From: Bombus terrestris
Taxonomy: Eukaryota; Arthropoda; Insecta; Hymenoptera; Apidae
Length of the DNA stretch: 64,000 nucleotides
Direction of reading: 5' to 3'
NCBI RefSeq assembly: GCF_910591885.1
Contig: NW_025963552.1
Coordinates: 744,001 to 808,000 of the forward strand
The notes under the pieces were generated by a model, which saw only the letters and a program-made list of their open reading frames with translations, did not search any database and was not told the origin of the DNA. Positions 38,759 to 52,232 of this stretch are shown here, piece after piece. A program made the translations under genes and the position numbers. The stretch's first letter is position 1; every line of letters starts with the position of its first letter.

Positions 38759-39177
38759 GGACATCACATTGCACTGTAGTATGTGGAAATAGTACTATTT
38801 ATGTGGAACTATTCACAAATTGTAAACACTTGTCAGTAGACAATTTGATAAAGACCTCCGGCTCCTCGGGCTGGTGCGAATGTTTCAATGTCAGTATGTG
38901 CCAAACCGTTGGATTGTGACACACCTTTACGCGTCTCTCGCTCGCTGCGCTCGCTCGAAAACTATAGCCTAACCTAAAACCAATCCCTCTTGCGTTAGTC
39001 ATTCGATATGAGGGCAACTTATTTCGAATTTGCGAACGCGTCGGATCGTATGTGAGGTTGGACTAAATTTTTACGAGCGAGCGGAGCGAGCGAGCATCGA
39101 TCACAATTTGCAAGGTATACATATACCTTGCAATATGCATATATATCGTGTTAGTACCTAATTTTGTCAGCCACTTC
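38759..39177. repeat. A/D hybrid monomer (419 bp), private GCGAACGCGTCGG
   Basis: The front is A-type (GGAACTATTC, GACAATTTG, A135, CCGTTGG). The back is D-type (T238, GAGGGCAAC, palindrome tail). It carries a private C in GAACGCGTCGG. The same hybrid with the same private base recurs at 44236 and 50129. Confidence 0.93.
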
Positions 39178-40862
39178 GGACATCACATTGCACTGTAGTA
39201 TGTGGAAATAGTACTATTTATGTGGAACTATTCACAAATTGTAAACACTTGTCAGTAGACAATTTGATAAAGACTTCCGGCTCCTCGGGCTGGTGCGAAT
39301 GTTTCAATGTCAGTATGTGCCAAACCGTTGGATTGTGACACACCTTTACGCGTCTCTCGCTCGCTGCGCTCGCTCGAAAACTATAGCCTAACCTAAAACC
39401 AATCCCTCTTGCGTCAGTCATTCGATATGAAGGCGCCTTATTTTGAATTTGCGAACTTGTCGAATCGGTTGTGAGGTGGGAGTAGATTTTTACGAGCGAG
39501 CGGAGCGAGCGAGAAACGATCACAATTTCCAAGCTATACATATACCTAATGTTGCCTTGCATATATTTCGTGTTATTACCTAATTTTGTCAGCCACTTCG
39601 GACATCACATTGCACTGTAGTATGTGGAAATAGTACTATTTATGTGATACTATTCATAAACTGTAAACATTTGTCAGTAGGCAATAGGATAAAGACTTCC
39701 GGCTACTCGGGCTGGTGCGAATGTTTCAATGACCGTATGTGCCAAACCGTTGGATTGTGACACACCTTTACGCGTCTCTCGCTCGCTGCGCTCGCTCGAA
39801 AACTATAGCCTAACCTAAAACCAATCCCTCTTGCGTTAGTCATTCGATATGAAGGCGACTTATTTCGAATTTGCGAACGTGTCGTATCGGTTGTGAGGTG
39901 GGAGTAGATTTTTACGAGCGAGCGGAGCGAGCGAGAAACGATCACAATTTCCAAGCTATACATATACCTAATGTTGCCTTGCATATATTTCGTGTTATTA
40001 CCTAATTTTGTCAGCCACTTCGAACATCACATTGCACTGTAGTATGTGGAAATAGTACTATTTATGTGATACTATTCATAAACTGTAAACATTTGTCAGT
40101 AGGCAATAGGATAAAGACTTCCGGCTACTCGGGCTGGTGCGAATGTTTCAATGTCCGTATGTGCCAAACCGTTGGATTGTGACACACCTTTACGCGTCTC
40201 TCGCTCGCTGCGCTCGGTCGAAAACTATAGCCTAACCTAAAACCAATCCCTCTTGCGTTAGTCATTCGATATGAAGGCGACTTATTTCGAATTTGCGAAC
40301 GTGTCGGATCGGTTGTGAGGTGGGAGTAGATTTTTACGAGCGAGCGGAGCGAGCGAGAAACGATCACAATTTCCAAGCTATACATATACCTAATGTTGCC
40401 TTGCATATATTTCGTGTTATTACCTAATTTTGTCAGCCACTTCGGACATCACATTGCACTGTAGTATGTGGAAATAGTACTATTTATGTGAAACAATTCA
40501 CAAACTGTAAACATTTGTCAGTAGGCAATAGGATAATGACTTCCGGCTCCTCGGGCTGGTGCGAATGTTTCAATGTCCGTATGTGCCAAACCGTCGGATT
40601 GTGACACACCTTTACGCGTATCTCGCTCGCTGCGCTCGCTCGAAAACTATAGCCTAACCTAAAACCAATCCCTCTTGCGTTAGTCATTCGATATGAGGGC
40701 AACTTATTTCGAATTTGCGAACGTGTCGGATCGTATGTGAGGTTGGACTAAATTTTTACGAGCGAGCGGAGCGAGCGAGCATCGATCACAATTTGCAAGG
40801 TATACATATACCTTGCAATATGCATATATATCGTGTTAGTACCTAATTTTGTCAGCCACTTC
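39178..40862. repeat. HOR unit A-B-C-D with private B variant
   Basis: Monomers start at 39178 (A), 39600 (B), 40022 (C) and 40444 (D). B has A at 39732 (CAATGACCGTATG), shared only with the B copies at 45077 and 50970. C has a private G at 40217 in the left inverted-repeat arm. Confidence 0.94.
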
Positions 40863-41706
40863 GGACATCACATTGCACTGTAGTATGTGGAAATAGTACT
40901 ATTTATGTGGAACTATTCACAAATTGTAAACACTTGTCAGTAGACAATTTGATAAAGACTTCCGGCTCCTCGGGCTGGTGCGAATGTTTCAATGTCAGTA
41001 TGTGCCAAACCGTTGGATTGTGACACACCTTTACGCGTCTCTCGCTCGCTGCGCTCGCTCGAAAACTATAGCCTAACCTAAAACCAATCCCTCTTGCGTT
41101 AGTCATTCGATATGAAGGCGACTTATTTCGAATTTGCGAACGTGTCGGATCGGTTGTGAGGTGGGAGTAGATTTTTACGAGCGAGCGGAGCGAGCGAGAA
41201 ACGATCACAATTTCCAAGCTATACATATACCTAATGTTGCCTTGCATATATTTCGTGTTATTACCTAATTTTGTCAGCCACTTCGGACATCACATTGCAC
41301 TGTAGTATGTGGAAATAGTACTATTTATGTGATACTATTCATAAACTGTAAACATTTGTCAGTAGGCAATAGGATAAAGACTTCCGGCTACTCGGGCTGG
41401 TGCGAATGTTTCAATGTCCGTATGTGCCAAACCGTTGGATTGTGACACACCTTTACGCGTCTCTCGCTCGCTGCGCTCGCTCGAAAACTATAGCCTAACC
41501 TAAAACCAATCCCTCTTGCGTTAGTCATTCGATATGAAGGCGACTTATTTCGAATTTGCGAACGTGTCGGATCGGTTGTGAGGTGGGAATAGATTTTTAC
41601 GAGCGAGCGGAGCGAGCGAGAAACGATCACAATTTCCAAGCTATACATATACCTAATGTTGCCTTGCATATATTTCGTGTTATTACCTAATTTTGTCAGC
41701 CACTTC
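40863..41706. repeat. A/C hybrid plus C (844 bp)
   Basis: Monomers start at 40863 (A front to pos 135, C back with G286) and 41285 (C). The same pair recurs at 46340 and 52233. Confidence 0.92.
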
Positions 41707-42550
41707 GGACATCACATTGCACTGTAGTATGTGGAAATAGTACTATTTATGTGAAACTATTCACAAACTGTAAACATTTGTCAGCAGGCAATAGGATAAA
41801 TACTTCCGGCTCCTCGGGCTGGTGCGAATGTTTCAATGTCAGTATGTGCCAAACCGTTGGATTGTGACACACCTTTACGCGTCTCTCGATAGCTGCGCTC
41901 GCTCGAAAACTATAGCCTAACCTAAAACCAATCCCTCTTGCGTTAGTCATTCGATATGAAGGCGACTTATATCGAATTTGCGAACGTGTCGGATCGGTTG
42001 TGAGGTGGGAGTAGATTTTTACGAGCGAGCGGAGCGAGCGAGAAACGATCACAATTTCCAAGCTATACATATACCTAATGTTGCCTTGCATATATTTCGT
42101 GTTATTACCTAATTTTGTCAGTCACTTCGGACATCACATTGCACTGTAGTATGTGGAAATAGTACTATTTATGTGAAACTATTCACAAACTGTAAACATT
42201 TGTCAGTAGGCAATAGGATAATGACTTCCGGCTCCTCGGGCTGGTGCGAATGTTTCAATGTCAGTATGTGCCAAACCGTTGGATTGTGACACACCTTTAC
42301 GCGTCTCTCGCTCGCTGCGCTCGCTCGAAAACTATAGCCTAACCTAAAACCAATCCCTCTTGCGTCAGTCATTCGATATGAAGGCGCCTTATTTTGAATT
42401 TGCGAACTTGTCGAATCGGTTGTGAGGTGGGAGTAGATTTTTACGAGCGAGCGGAGCGAGCGAGAAACGATCACAATTTCCAAGCTATACATATACCTAA
42501 TGTTGCCTTGCATATATTTCGTGTTATTACCTAATTTTGTCAGCCACTTC
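41707..42550. repeat. First divergent pair: E plus short-front/A-back hybrid
   Basis: Monomer E starts at 41707 and has C79, T95, GATAGCTG in the left arm, TATATCG and GTCAGTCACTTCGG at its end. The second monomer, at 42129, starts like D^ or G (GTGAAACTATTC, GATAATGAC) and ends as A (C238, GCGCC, A286), so it is 422 bp. This is what a deletion joining a D^-type and an A-type monomer would leave. Confidence 0.9.
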
Positions 42551-44235
42551 GGACATCACATTGCACTGTAGTATGTGGAAATAGTACTATTTATGTGATA
42601 CTATTCATAAACTGTAAACATTTGTCAGTAGGCAATAGGATAAAGACTTCCGGCTACTCGGGCTGGTGCGAATGTTTCAATGTCCGTATGTGCCAAACCG
42701 TTGGATTGTGACACACCTTTACGCGTCTCTCGCTCGCTGCGCTCGCTCGAAAACTATAGCCTAACCTAAAACCAATCCCTCTTGCGTTAGTCATTCGATA
42801 TGAAGGCGACTTATTTCGAATTTGCGAACGTGTCGTATCGGTTGTGAGGTGGGAGTAGATTTTTACGAGCGAGCGGAGCGAGCGAGAAACGATCACAATT
42901 TCCAAGCTATACATATACCTAATGTTGCCTTGCATATATTTCGTGTTATTACCTAATTTTGTCAGCCACTTCGCACATCACATTGCACTGTAGTATGTGG
43001 AAATAGTACTATTTATGTGATACTATTCATAAACTGTAAACATTTGTCAGTAGGCAATAGGATAAAGACTTCCGGCTACTCGGGCTGGTGCGAATGTTTC
43101 AATGTCCGTATGTGCCAAACCGTTGGATTGTGACACACCTTTACGCGTCTCTCGCTCGCTGCGCTCGCTCGAAAACTATAGCCTAACCTAAAACCAATCC
43201 CTCTTGCGTTAGTCATTCGATATGAAGGCGACTTATTTCGAATTTGCGAACGTGTCGTATCGGTTGTGAGGTGGGAGTAGATTTTTACGAGCGAGCGGAG
43301 CGAGCGAGAAACGATCACAATTTCCAAGCTATACATATACCTAATGTTGCCTTGCATATATTTCGTGTTATTACCTAATTTTGTCAGCCACTTCGGACAT
43401 CACATTGCACTGTAGTATGTGGAAATAGTACTATTTATGTGATACTATTCATAAACTGTAAACATTTGTCAGTAGGCAATAGGATAAAGACTTCCGGCTA
43501 CTCGGGCTGGTGCGAATGTTTCAATGTCCGTATGTGCCAAACCGTTGGATTGTGACACACCTTTACGCGTCTCTCGCTCGCTGCGCTCGCTCGAAAACTA
43601 TAGCCTAACCTAAAACCAATCCCTCTTGCGTTAGTCATTCGATATGAAGGCGACTTATTTCGAATTTGCGAACGTGTCGGATCGGTTGTGAGGTGGGAGT
43701 AGATTTTTACGAGCGAGCGGAGCGAGCGAGAAACGATCACAATTTCCAAGCTATACATATACCTAATGTTGCCTTGCATATATTTCGTGTTATTACCTAA
43801 TTTTGTCAGCCACTTCGGACATCACATTGCACTGTAGTATGTGGAAATAGTACTATTTATGTGAAACAATTCACAAACTGTAAACATTTGTCAGTAGGCA
43901 ATAGGATAATGACTTCCGGCTCCTCGGGCTGGTGCGAATGTTTCAATGTCCGTATGTGCCAAACCGTCGGATTGTGACACACCTTTACGCGTCTCTCGCT
44001 CGCTGCGCTCGCTCGAAAACTATAGCCTAACCTAAAACCAATCCCTCTTGCGTTAGTCATTCGATATGAGGGCAACTTATTTCGAATTTGCGAACGTGTC
44101 GGATCGTATGTGAGGTTGGACTAAATTTTTACGAGCGAGCGGAGCGAGCGAGCATCGATCACAATTTGCAAGGTATACATATACCTTGCAATATGCATAT
44201 ATATCGTGTTAGTACCTAATTTTGTCAGCCACTTC
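42551..44235. repeat. HOR variant B-B-C-D
   Basis: Monomers start at 42551 (B), 42973 (B, beginning after CTTCGCACATC rather than CTTCGGACATC at the boundary), 43395 (C) and 43817 (D). From 42973 this belongs to the second copy of the 4211-bp block. Confidence 0.93.
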
Positions 44236-44654
44236 GGACATCACATTGCACTGTAGTATGTGGAAATAGTACTATTTATGTGGAACTATTCACAAATTGT
44301 AAACACTTGTCAGTAGACAATTTGATAAAGACTTCCGGCTCCTCGGGCTGGTGCGAATGTTTCAATGTCAGTATGTGCCAAACCGTTGGATTGTGACACA
44401 CCTTTACGCGTCTCTCGCTCGCTGCGCTCGCTCGAAAACTATAGCCTAACCTAAAACCAATCCCTCTTGCGTTAGTCATTCGATATGAGGGCAACTTATT
44501 TCGAATTTGCGAACGCGTCGGATCGTATGTGAGGTTGGACTAAATTTTTACGAGCGAGCGGAGCGAGCGAGCATCGATCACAATTTGCAAGGTATACATA
44601 TACCTTGCAATATGCATATATATCGTGTTAGTACCTAATTTTGTCAGCCACTTC
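44236..44654. repeat. A/D hybrid monomer, second copy
   Basis: It matches the hybrid at 38759, including the private GAACGCGTCGG. Confidence 0.93.
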
Positions 44655-46339
44655 GGACATCACATTGCACTGTAGTATGTGGAAATAGTACTATTTATGT
44701 GGAACTATTCACAAATTGTAAACACTTGTCAGTAGACAATTTGATAAAGACTTCCGGCTCCTCGGGCTGGTGCGAATGTTTCAATGTCAGTATGTGCCAA
44801 ACCGTTGGATTGTGACACACCTTTACGCGTCTCTCGCTCGCTGCGCTCGCTCGAAAACTATAGCCTAACCTAAAACCAATCCCTCTTGCGTCAGTCATTC
44901 GATATGAAGGCGCCTTATTTTGAATTTGCGAACTTGTCGAATCGGTTGTGAGGTGGGAGTAGATTTTTACGAGCGAGCGGAGCGAGCGAGAAACGATCAC
45001 AATTTCCAAGCTATACATATACCTAATGTTGCCTTGCATATATTTCGTGTTATTACCTAATTTTGTCAGCCACTTCGGACATCACATTGCACTGTAGTAT
45101 GTGGAAATAGTACTATTTATGTGATACTATTCATAAACTGTAAACATTTGTCAGTAGGCAATAGGATAAAGACTTCCGGCTACTCGGGCTGGTGCGAATG
45201 TTTCAATGACCGTATGTGCCAAACCGTTGGATTGTGACACACCTTTACGCGTCTCTCGCTCGCTGCGCTCGCTCGAAAACTATAGCCTAACCTAAAACCA
45301 ATCCCTCTTGCGTTAGTCATTCGATATGAAGGCGACTTATTTCGAATTTGCGAACGTGTCGTATCGGTTGTGAGGTGGGAGTAGATTTTTACGAGCGAGC
45401 GGAGCGAGCGAGAAACGATCACAATTTCCAAGCTATACATATACCTAATGTTGCCTTGCATATATTTCGTGTTATTACCTAATTTTGTCAGCCACTTCGG
45501 ACATCACATTGCACTGTAGTATGTGGAAATAGTACTATTTATGTGATACTATTCATAAACTGTAAACATTTGTCAGTAGGCAATAGGATAAAGACTTCCG
45601 GCTACTCGGGCTGGTGCGAATGTTTCAATGTCCGTATGTGCCAAACCGTTGGATTGTGACACACCTTTACGCGTCTCTCGCTCGCTGCGCTCGCTCGAAA
45701 ACTATAGCCTAACCTAAAACCAATCCCTCTTGCGTTAGTCATTCGATATGAAGGCGACTTATTTCGAATTTGCGAACGTGTCGGATCGGTTGTGAGGTGG
45801 GAGTAGATTTTTACGAGCGAGCGGAGCGAGCGAGAAACGATCACAATTTCCAAGCTATACATATACCTAATGTTGCCTTGCATATATTTCGTGTTATTAC
45901 CTAATTTTGTCAGCCACTTCGGACATCACATTGCACTGTAGTATGTGGAAATAGTACTATTTATGTGAAACAATTCACAAACTGTAAACATTTGTCAGTA
46001 GGCAATAGGATAATGACTTCCGGCTCCTCGGGCTGGTGCGAATGTTTCAATGTCCGTATGTGCCAAACCGTCGGATTGTGACACACCTTTACGCGTCTCT
46101 CGCTCGCTGCGCTCGCTCGAAAACTATAGCCTAACCTAAAACCAATCCCTCTTGCGTTAGTCATTCGATATGAGGGCAACTTATTTCGAATTTGCGAACG
46201 TGTCGGATCGTATGTGAGGTTGGACTAAATTTTTACGAGCGAGCGGAGCGAGCGAGCATCGATCACAATTTGCAAGGTATACATATACCTTGCAATATGC
46301 ATATATATCGTGTTAGTACCTAATTTTGTCAGCCACTTC
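44655..46339. repeat. HOR unit A-B-C-D with private B variant, second copy
   Basis: Monomers start at 44655 (A), 45077 (B, A at 45209), 45499 (C) and 45921 (D). It lacks the private changes of the first copy at 40217 and 40620, so those arose after the duplication or were lost here. Confidence 0.94.
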
Positions 46340-47183
46340 GGACATCACATTGCACTGTAGTATGTGGAAATAGTACTATTTATGTGGAACTATTCACAAA
46401 TTGTAAACACTTGTCAGTAGACAATTTGATAAAGACTTCCGGCTCCTCGGGCTGGTGCGAATGTTTCAATGTCAGTATGTGCCAAACCGTTGGATTGTGA
46501 CACACCTTTACGCGTCTCTCGCTCGCTGCGCTCGCTCGAAAACTATAGCCTAACCTAAAACCAATCCCTCTTGCGTTAGTCATTCGATATGAAGGCGACT
46601 TATTTCGAATTTGCGAACGTGTCGGATCGGTTGTGAGGTGGGAGTAGATTTTTACGAGCGAGCGGAGCGAGCGAGAAACGATCACAATTTCCAAGCTATA
46701 CATATACCTAATGTTGCCTTGCATATATTTCGTGTTATTACCTAATTTTGTCAGCCACTTCGGACATCACATTGCACTGTAGTATGTGGAAATAGTACTA
46801 TTTATGTGATACTATTCATAAACTGTAAACATTTGTCAGTAGGCAATAGGATAAAGACTTCCGGCTACTCGGGCTGGTGCGAATGTTTCAATGTCCGTAT
46901 GTGCCAAACCGTTGGATTGTGACACACCTTTACGCGTCTCTCGCTCGCTGCGCTCGCTCGAAAACTATAGCCTAACCTAAAACCAATCCCTCTTGCGTTA
47001 GTCATTCGATATGAAGGCGACTTATTTCGAATTTGCGAACGTGTCGGATCGGTTGTGAGGTGGGAGTAGATTTTTACGAGCGAGCGGAGCGAGCGAGAAA
47101 CGATCACAATTTCCAAGCTATACATATACCTAATGTTGCCTTGCATATATTTCGTGTTATTACCTAATTTTGTCAGCCACTTC
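46340..47183. repeat. A/C hybrid plus C, second copy
   Basis: Monomers start at 46340 and 46762. This is the right end of the second 4211-bp block. Confidence 0.92.
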
Positions 47184-48443
47184 GGACATCACATTGCACT
47201 GTAGTATGTGGAAATAGTACTATTTATGTGAAACTATTCACAAACTGTAAACATTTGTCAGTAGGCAATAGGATAATGACTTCCGGCTCCTCGGGCTGGT
47301 GCGAATGTTTCAATGTCAGTATGTGCCAAACCGTTGGATTGTGACACACCTTTACGCGTCTCTCGCTCATTGCGCTCGCTCGAAAACTATAGCCTAACCT
47401 AAAACCAATCCCTCTTGCGTTAGTCATTCGATATGAGGGCAACTTATTTCGAATTTGCGAACGTGTCGGATCGTATGTGAGGTTGGACTAAATTTTTACG
47501 AGCGAGCGGAGCGAGCGAGCATCGATCACAATTTGCAAGGTATACATATACCTTGCAATATGCATATATATCGTGTTAGTACCTAATTTTGTCAGCCACT
47601 TCGGACATCACATTGCACTGTAGTATGTGGAAATAGTACTATTTATGTGGAACTATTCACAAATTGTAAACACTTGTCAGTAGACAATTTGATAAAGACT
47701 TCCGGCTCCTCGGGCTGGTGCGAATGTTTCAATGTCAGTATGTGCCAAACCGTCGGATTGTGACACACCTTTACGCGTCTCTCGCTCGCTGCGCTCGCTC
47801 GAAAACTATAGCCTAACCTAAAACCAATCCCTCTTGCGTTAGTCATTCGATATGAGGGCAACTTATTTCGAATTTGCGAACGTGTCGGATCGTATGTGAG
47901 GTTGGACTAAATTTTTTCGAGCGAGCGGAGCGAGCGAGCATCGATCACAATATGCAAGGTATACATATACCTTGCAATATGCATATATATCGTGTTAGTA
48001 CCTAATTTTGTCAGCCACTTCGGACATCACATTGCGCTGTAGTATGTGGAAATAGTACTATTTATGTGGAACTATTCACAAATTGTAAACACTTGTCAGT
48101 AGACAATATGATAATGACTTCCGGCTCCTCGGGCTGGTGCGAATGTTTCAATGTCAGTATGTGCCAAACCGTTGGATTGTAACACACCTTTACGCGTCTC
48201 TCGCTCGCTGCGCTCGCTCGAAAACTATAGCCTAACCTAAAACCAATCCCTCTTGCGTCAGTCATTCGATATGAAGGCGCCTTATTTTGAATTTGCGAAC
48301 TTGTCGAATCGGTTGTGAGGTGGGAGTAGATTTTTACGAGCGAGCGGAGCGAGCGAGAAACGATCACAATTTCCAAGCTATACATATACCTAATGTTGCC
48401 TTGCATATATTTCGTGTTATTACCTAATTTTGTCAGCCACTTC
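47184..48443. repeat. Mosaic trimer: G/D hybrid, A/D^ hybrid, A*
   Basis: The first monomer (47184, 419 bp) has the G front with CTCATTGCG but a D tail (CGGATCGTATG, GCATCGATC). The second (47603, 419 bp) is A in front and D^ behind (TTTTTTCG, AATATGCAAGG). The third (48022, 422 bp) is A*, with GCGCTGTAG, GACAATATGATAATG and GTAACACACC. It resembles a G-E-D^-A* unit from which about one monomer was deleted. Confidence 0.88.
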
Positions 48444-50128
48444 GGACATCACATTGCACTGTAGTATGTGGAAATAGTACTATTTATGTGATACTATTCA
48501 TAAACTGTAAACATTTGTCAGTAGGCAATAGGATAAAGACTTCCGGCTACTCGGGCTGGTGCGAATGTTTCAATGTCCGTATGTGCCAAACCGTTGGATT
48601 GTGACACACCTTTACGCGTCTCTCGCTCGCTGCGCTCGCTCGAAAACTATAGCCTAACCTAAAACCAATCCCTCTTGCGTTAGTCATTCGATATGAAGGC
48701 GACTTATTTCGAATTTGCGAACGTGTCGGATCGGTTGTGAGGTGGGAGTAGATTTTTACGAGCGAGCGGAGCGAGCGAGAAACGATCACAATTTCCAAGC
48801 TATACATATACCTAATGTTGCCTTGCATATATTTCGTGTTATTACCTAATTTTGTCAGCCACTTCGGACATCACATTGCACTGTAGTATGTGGAAATAGT
48901 ACTATTTATGTGATACTATTCATAAACTGTAAACATTTGTCAGTAGGCAATAGGATAAAGACTTCCGGCTACTCGGGCTGGTGCGAATGTTTCAATGTCC
49001 GTATGTGCCAAACCGTTGGATTGTGACACACCTTTACGCGTCTCTCGCTCGCTGCGCTCGCTCGAAAACTATAGCCTAACCTAAAACCAATCCCTCTTGC
49101 GTTAGTCATTCGATATGAAGGCGACTTATTTCGAATTTGCGAACGTGTCGTATCGGTTGTGAGGTGGGAGTAGATTTTTACGAGCGAGCGGAGCGAGCGA
49201 GAAACGATCACAATTTCCAAGCTATACATATACCTAATGTTGCCTTGCATATATTTCGTGTTATTACCTAATTTTGTCAGCCACTTCGGACATCACATTG
49301 CACTGTAGTATGTGGAAATAGTACTATTTATGTGATACTATTCATAAACTGTAAACATTTGTCAGTAGGCAATAGGATAAAGACTTCCGGCTACTCGGGC
49401 TGGTGCGAATGTTTCAATGTCCGTATGTGCCAAACCGTTGGATTGTGACACACCTTTACGCGTCTCTCGCTCGCTGCGCTCGCTCGAAAACTATAGCCTA
49501 ACCTAAAACCAATCCCTCTTGCGTTAGTCATTCGATATGAAGGCGACTTATTTCGAATTTGCGAACGTGTCGGATCGGTTGTGAGGTGGGAGTAGATTTT
49601 TACGAGCGAGCGGAGCGAGCGAGAAACGATCACAATTTCCAAGCTATACATATACCTAATGTTGCCTTGCATATATTTCGTGTTATTACCTAATTTTGTC
49701 AGCCACTTCGGACATCACATTGCACTGTAGTATGTGGAAATAGTACTATTTATGTGAAACAATTCACAAACTGTAAACATTTGTCAGTAGGCAATAGGAT
49801 AATGACTTCCGGCTCCTCGGGCTGGTGCGAATGTTTCAATGTCCGTATGTGCCAAACCGTCGGATTGTGACACACCTTTACGCGTCTCTCGCTCGCTGCG
49901 CTCGCTCGAAAACTATAGCCTAACCTAAAACCAATCCCTCTTGCGTTAGTCATTCGATATGAGGGCAACTTATTTCGAATTTGCGAACGTGTCGGATCGT
50001 ATGTGAGGTTGGACTAAATTTTTACGAGCGAGCGGAGCGAGCGAGCATCGATCACAATTTGCAAGGTATACATATACCTTGCAATATGCATATATATCGT
50101 GTTAGTACCTAATTTTGTCAGCCACTTC
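48444..50128. repeat. HOR variant C-B-C-D
   Basis: Monomers start at 48444 (C), 48866 (B), 49288 (C) and 49710 (D). From 48866 this is the start of the third 4211-bp block. Confidence 0.93.
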
Positions 50129-50547
50129 GGACATCACATTGCACTGTAGTATGTGGAAATAGTACTATTTATGTGGAACTATTCACAAATTGTAAACACT
50201 TGTCAGTAGACAATTTGATAAAGACTTCCGGCTCCTCGGGCTGGTGCGAATGTTTCAATGTCAGTATGTGCCAAACCGTTGGATTGTGACACACCTTTAC
50301 GCGTCTCTCGCTCGCTGCGCTCGCTCGAAAACTATAGCCTAACCTAAAACCAATCCCTCTTGCGTTAGTCATTCGATATGAGGGCAACTTATTTCGAATT
50401 TGCGAACGCGTCGGATCGTATGTGAGGTTGGACTAAATTTTTACGAGCGAGCGGAGCGAGCGAGCATCGATCACAATTTGCAAGGTATACATATACCTTG
50501 CAATATGCATATATATCGTGTTAGTACCTAATTTTGTCAGCCACTTC
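50129..50547. repeat. A/D hybrid monomer, third copy
   Basis: It matches the hybrids at 38759 and 44236, including GAACGCGTCGG. Confidence 0.93.
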
Positions 50548-52232
50548 GGACATCACATTGCACTGTAGTATGTGGAAATAGTACTATTTATGTGGAACTA
50601 TTCACAAATTGTAAACACTTGTCAGTAGACAATTTGATAAAGACTTCCGGCTCCTCGGGCTGGTGCGAATGTTTCAATGTCAGTATGTGCCAAACCGTTG
50701 GATTGTGACACACCTTTACGCGTCTCTCGCTCGCTGCGCTCGCTCGAAAACTATAGCCTAACCTAAAACCAATCCCTCTTGCGTCAGTCATTCGATATGA
50801 AGGCGCCTTATTTTGAATTTGCGAACTTGTCGAATCGGTTGTGAGGTGGGAGTAGATTTTTACGAGCGAGCGGAGCGAGCGAGAAACGATCACAATTTCC
50901 AAGCTATACATATACCTAATGTTGCCTTGCATATATTTCGTGTTATTACCTAATTTTGTCAGCCACTTCGGACATCACATTGCACTGTAGTATGTGGAAA
51001 TAGTACTATTTATGTGATACTATTCATAAACTGTAAACATTTGTCAGTAGGCAATAGGATAAAGACTTCCGGCTACTCGGGCTGGTGCGAATGTTTCAAT
51101 GACCGTATGTGCCAAACCGTTGGATTGTGACACACCTTTACGCGTCTCTCGCTCGCTGCGCTCGCTCGAAAACTATAGCCTAACCTAAAACCAATCCCTC
51201 TTGCGTTAGTCATTCGATATGAAGGCGACTTATTTCGAATTTGCGAACGTGTCGTATCGGTTGTGAGGGGGGAGTAGATTTTTACGAGCGAGCGGAGCGA
51301 GCGAGAAACGATCACAATTTCCAAGCTATACATATACCTAATGTTGCCTTGCATATATTTCGTGTTATTACCTAATTTTGTCAGCCACTTCGGACATCAC
51401 ATTGCACTGTAGTATGTGGAAATAGTACTATTTATGTGATACTATTCATAAACTGTAAACATTTGTCAGTAGGCAATAGGATAAAGACTTCCGGCTACTC
51501 GGGCTGGTGCGAATGTTTCAATGTCCGTATGTGCCAAACCGTTGGATTGTGACACACCTTTACGCGTCTCTCGCTCGCTGCGCTCGCTCGAAAACTATAG
51601 CCTAACCTAAAACCAATCCCTCTTGCGTTAGTCATTCGATATGAAGGCGACTTATTTCGAATTTGCGAACGTGTCGGATCGGTTGTGAGGTGGGAGTAGA
51701 TTTTTACGAGCGAGCGGAGCGAGCGAGAAACGATCACAATTTCCAAGCTATACATATACCTAATGTTGCCTTGCATATATTTCGTGTTATTACCTAATTT
51801 TGTCAGCCACTTCGGACATCACATTGCACTGTAGTATGTGGAAATAGTACTATTTATGTGAAACAATTCACAAACTGTAAACATTTGTCAGTAGGCAATA
51901 GGATAATGACTTCCGGCTCCTCGGGCTGGTGCGAATGTTTCAATGTCCGTATGTGCCAAACCGTCGGATTGTGACACACCTTTACGCGTCTCTCGCTCGC
52001 TGCGCTCGCTCGAAAACTATAGCCTAACCTAAAACCAATCCCTCTTGCGTTAGTCATTCGATATGAGGGCAACTTATTTCGAATTTGCGAACGTGTCGGA
52101 TCGTATGTGAGGTTGGACTAAATTTTTACGAGCGAGCGGAGCGAGCGAGCATCGATCACAATTTGCAAGGTATACATATACCTTGCAATATGCATATATA
52201 TCGTGTTAGTACCTAATTTTGTCAGCCACTTC
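50548..52232. repeat. HOR unit A-B-C-D with private B variant, third copy
   Basis: Monomers start at 50548 (A), 50970 (B, A at 51102), 51392 (C) and 51814 (D). B has an extra private change, GAGGGGGGAG for GAGGTGGGAG. Confidence 0.94.

Noticed and set aside
41707..42550. Boundary between two unrelated satellites
   Set aside because: The E-type and hybrid monomers are clearly the same 422-bp family and ABCD monomers resume at 42551, so this is a change of subfamily, not an array edge.
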